This document shows positions 6,132 through 6,761 of a DNA stretch of 6,761 bases, piece after piece. A program made the translations under genes and the position numbers. The DNA lies in contig CAMPHE010000096.1 in NCBI GenBank assembly GCA_946885815.1, positions 1-6,761 on the forward strand, read 5' to 3'. The DNA comes from an uncultured Arenimonas sp. (GTDB lineage Bacteria > Pseudomonadota > Gammaproteobacteria > Xanthomonadales > Xanthomonadaceae). Below the pieces are notes generated by a model that was not told where the DNA came from, did no database searches, and saw only the letters and a program-made list of their open reading frames with translations. Positions within the stretch are counted from its first letter, which is position 1. Each line of letters begins with the position of its first letter.

Positions 6132-6317
6132 GGGGGGCCCCTCGATTCTCGATATGCCCGCACACTACACCGCCCCGGCGCGGCGCGGAGGCTCCGGATG
6201 GGGCCTGATGACCAGCGGCCGGTTCGGGCGGACGGATGGCCGATCCCCGCTGCCGGGCGTGTATCAATTCGAGCCGGGCCGTCACACAATGTCGCAAACC
6301 GTCGGGAGCCCGCCACC
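6132..6317. other. Divergent intergenic region between the minor-pilin operon and pilE
   Basis: These 186 bases must carry the promoters for both the minus-strand operon and the plus-strand pilE gene unless pilE depends on another transcript. I see no convincing full promoter. On the minus strand TTGATA (6267-6262) resembles a -35 box but has no good -10 at 16-18 bases. On the plus strand the same bases read TATCAA, a weak -10 without a -35. Regulation by an activator would fit such weak elements, but no operator is recognisable. Confidence 0.5.
6138..6143 (-). promoter_or_regulatory. Ribosome binding site for the GTG start of the fimU-like gene
   Basis: GAGGGG on the minus strand lies 6 bases before GTG at 6131. 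No in-frame ATG lies close upstream, and the resulting leader has the correct short length with Gly before the cleavage site, so the GTG start is well supported. Confidence 0.75.
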
Positions 6318-6716
6318 ATGACCGTACGCAAGCCGCTCGGATTCACCCTCGTCGAAGTCATCACGGTGGTCCTGATCATCGGCGTGCTGGCGGCGATCGC
6401 GTATCCGAGCTACGTGGGGATGATGCAGCGCACGCGGCGCGCGGAAGCGGCGACCATCCTCAACGAGCAGCAGCTGCGGCTCGAGAAGCACCGGGTCGAC
6501 AATGCGTCCTACGCGACCTACGTGCCGCAGGGCGTCTTCGACACGCCTTTCTACGCGTTCGACTTCGTCGAGGCCCAATCGGGTCCGACGACCTGGCGGC
6601 TGACCGCGACTCCGGAAGGCGCCCAGACCAACGACGACTGCGGCACGCTGACGCTTCGCTTCAATGCGGGCGCGGTCATCCGCGAGAACAGCGGCAGCGG
6701 TACCGACTGCTGGTAA
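6318..6716 (+). CDS. pilE: PilE-type pilin (type IV pilin, minor)
   Basis: This 132-residue prepilin has leader Met-Thr-Val-Arg-Lys-Pro-Leu-Gly8. Mature Phe9-Thr-Leu-Val-Glu13 has Glu at +5, and the helix ends in the PilE-typical Ala-Ile-Ala-Tyr-Pro-Ser-Tyr (26-32). Next come Arg-Arg-Ala-Glu-Ala (40-44) and a Glu/Gln/Arg/Leu-rich amphipathic helix. Cys108 and Cys131 are placed to close the C-terminal disulfide loop, and the protein ends in Cys-Trp, as PilE proteins of the pilY1-pilE type do. The likely ribosome site GGGAG (6304-6308) lies 9 bases before the ATG. In Pseudomonas and Xanthomonas pilE is the last gene of the minor-pilin operon; here it is divergent from it. It could contribute to the priming complex or be a low-abundance shaft pilin. 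No terminator is visible in the 45 bases left in the window. Confidence 0.92.
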   Translation: MTVRKPLGFTLVEVITVVLIIGVLAAIAYPSYVGMMQRTRRAEAATILNEQQLRLEKHRVDNASYATYVPQGVFDTPFYAFDFVEAQSGPTTWRLTATPEGAQTNDDCGTLTLRFNAGAVIRENSGSGTDCW

Positions 6717-6761
6717 GACCACCGCCACCCGGTCGCGTGACGGCGCCCCCGCCGACCTCCC

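Noticed and set aside
5559..6317. Extended 385-codon plus-strand frame leading into pilE
   Set aside because: The part before 6318 is antisense to the fimU-like and pilW genes. The prepilin leader and the ribosome site place the real pilE start at 6318.
6132..6317. Sigma-54 promoter in the pilE/operon intergenic region
   Set aside because: The one correctly spaced GG-N10-GC seen on the minus strand lacks the rest of both consensus blocks; other GG and GC pairs are spaced 9, 11 or 12 bases apart.

Overview
The window is a type IV pilus minor-pilin locus from a GC-rich bacterium (roughly two-thirds GC by eye). The PilE, PilW, PilX and FimT/FimU families, with Gly|Phe-Thr-Leu-x-Glu prepilin signals and a PilE ending in Cys-Trp, fit a gammaproteobacterium, most plausibly of the Xanthomonadales/Lysobacterales. 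That placement is an inference from protein style, not from a marker gene. Several proteins are rich in Asp and Glu, which may suggest a marine or mildly halophilic host.

Layout, left to right. (1) 1-241, minus strand: the first 80 residues of a lipoprotein that runs off the left edge. (2) 242-375: a divergent intergenic region with a good sigma-54-type promoter match pointing right. (3) 376-921, plus strand: a stand-alone FimT-type pilin with a GRxR motif near its C-terminus, as described for DNA-binding FimT of competent bacteria. (4) 922-1017: a convergent gap with a strong intrinsic terminator for the minus-strand operon. (5) 6131 down to 1018, minus strand: a tightly packed four-gene operon in the order fimU-like, pilW, pilX, pilV-like. 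The first two gene pairs overlap and the last is separated by 10 bases. (6) 6132-6317: a divergent intergenic region. (7) 6318-6716, plus strand: pilE.

All six complete genes encode prepilin-like proteins with class III signals, expected to be processed by PilD and assembled by the inner-membrane pilus machinery. In characterised systems FimU, PilV, PilW, PilX and PilE form the priming or tip complex, usually with the large adhesin PilY1 encoded in the same operon. Here no pilY1 is present between fimU and the terminator. Instead the last two pilins are far larger than usual: PilX (494 aa) carries a beta-rich C-terminal domain, and the PilV-like protein (765 aa) carries a long Cys-containing insert, a 30-residue Asp-Pro repeat and a separate C-terminal domain. 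The main hypothesis from this window is that these enlarged minor pilins supply the exposed tip function normally given by PilY1. A pilY1 elsewhere in the genome cannot be excluded.
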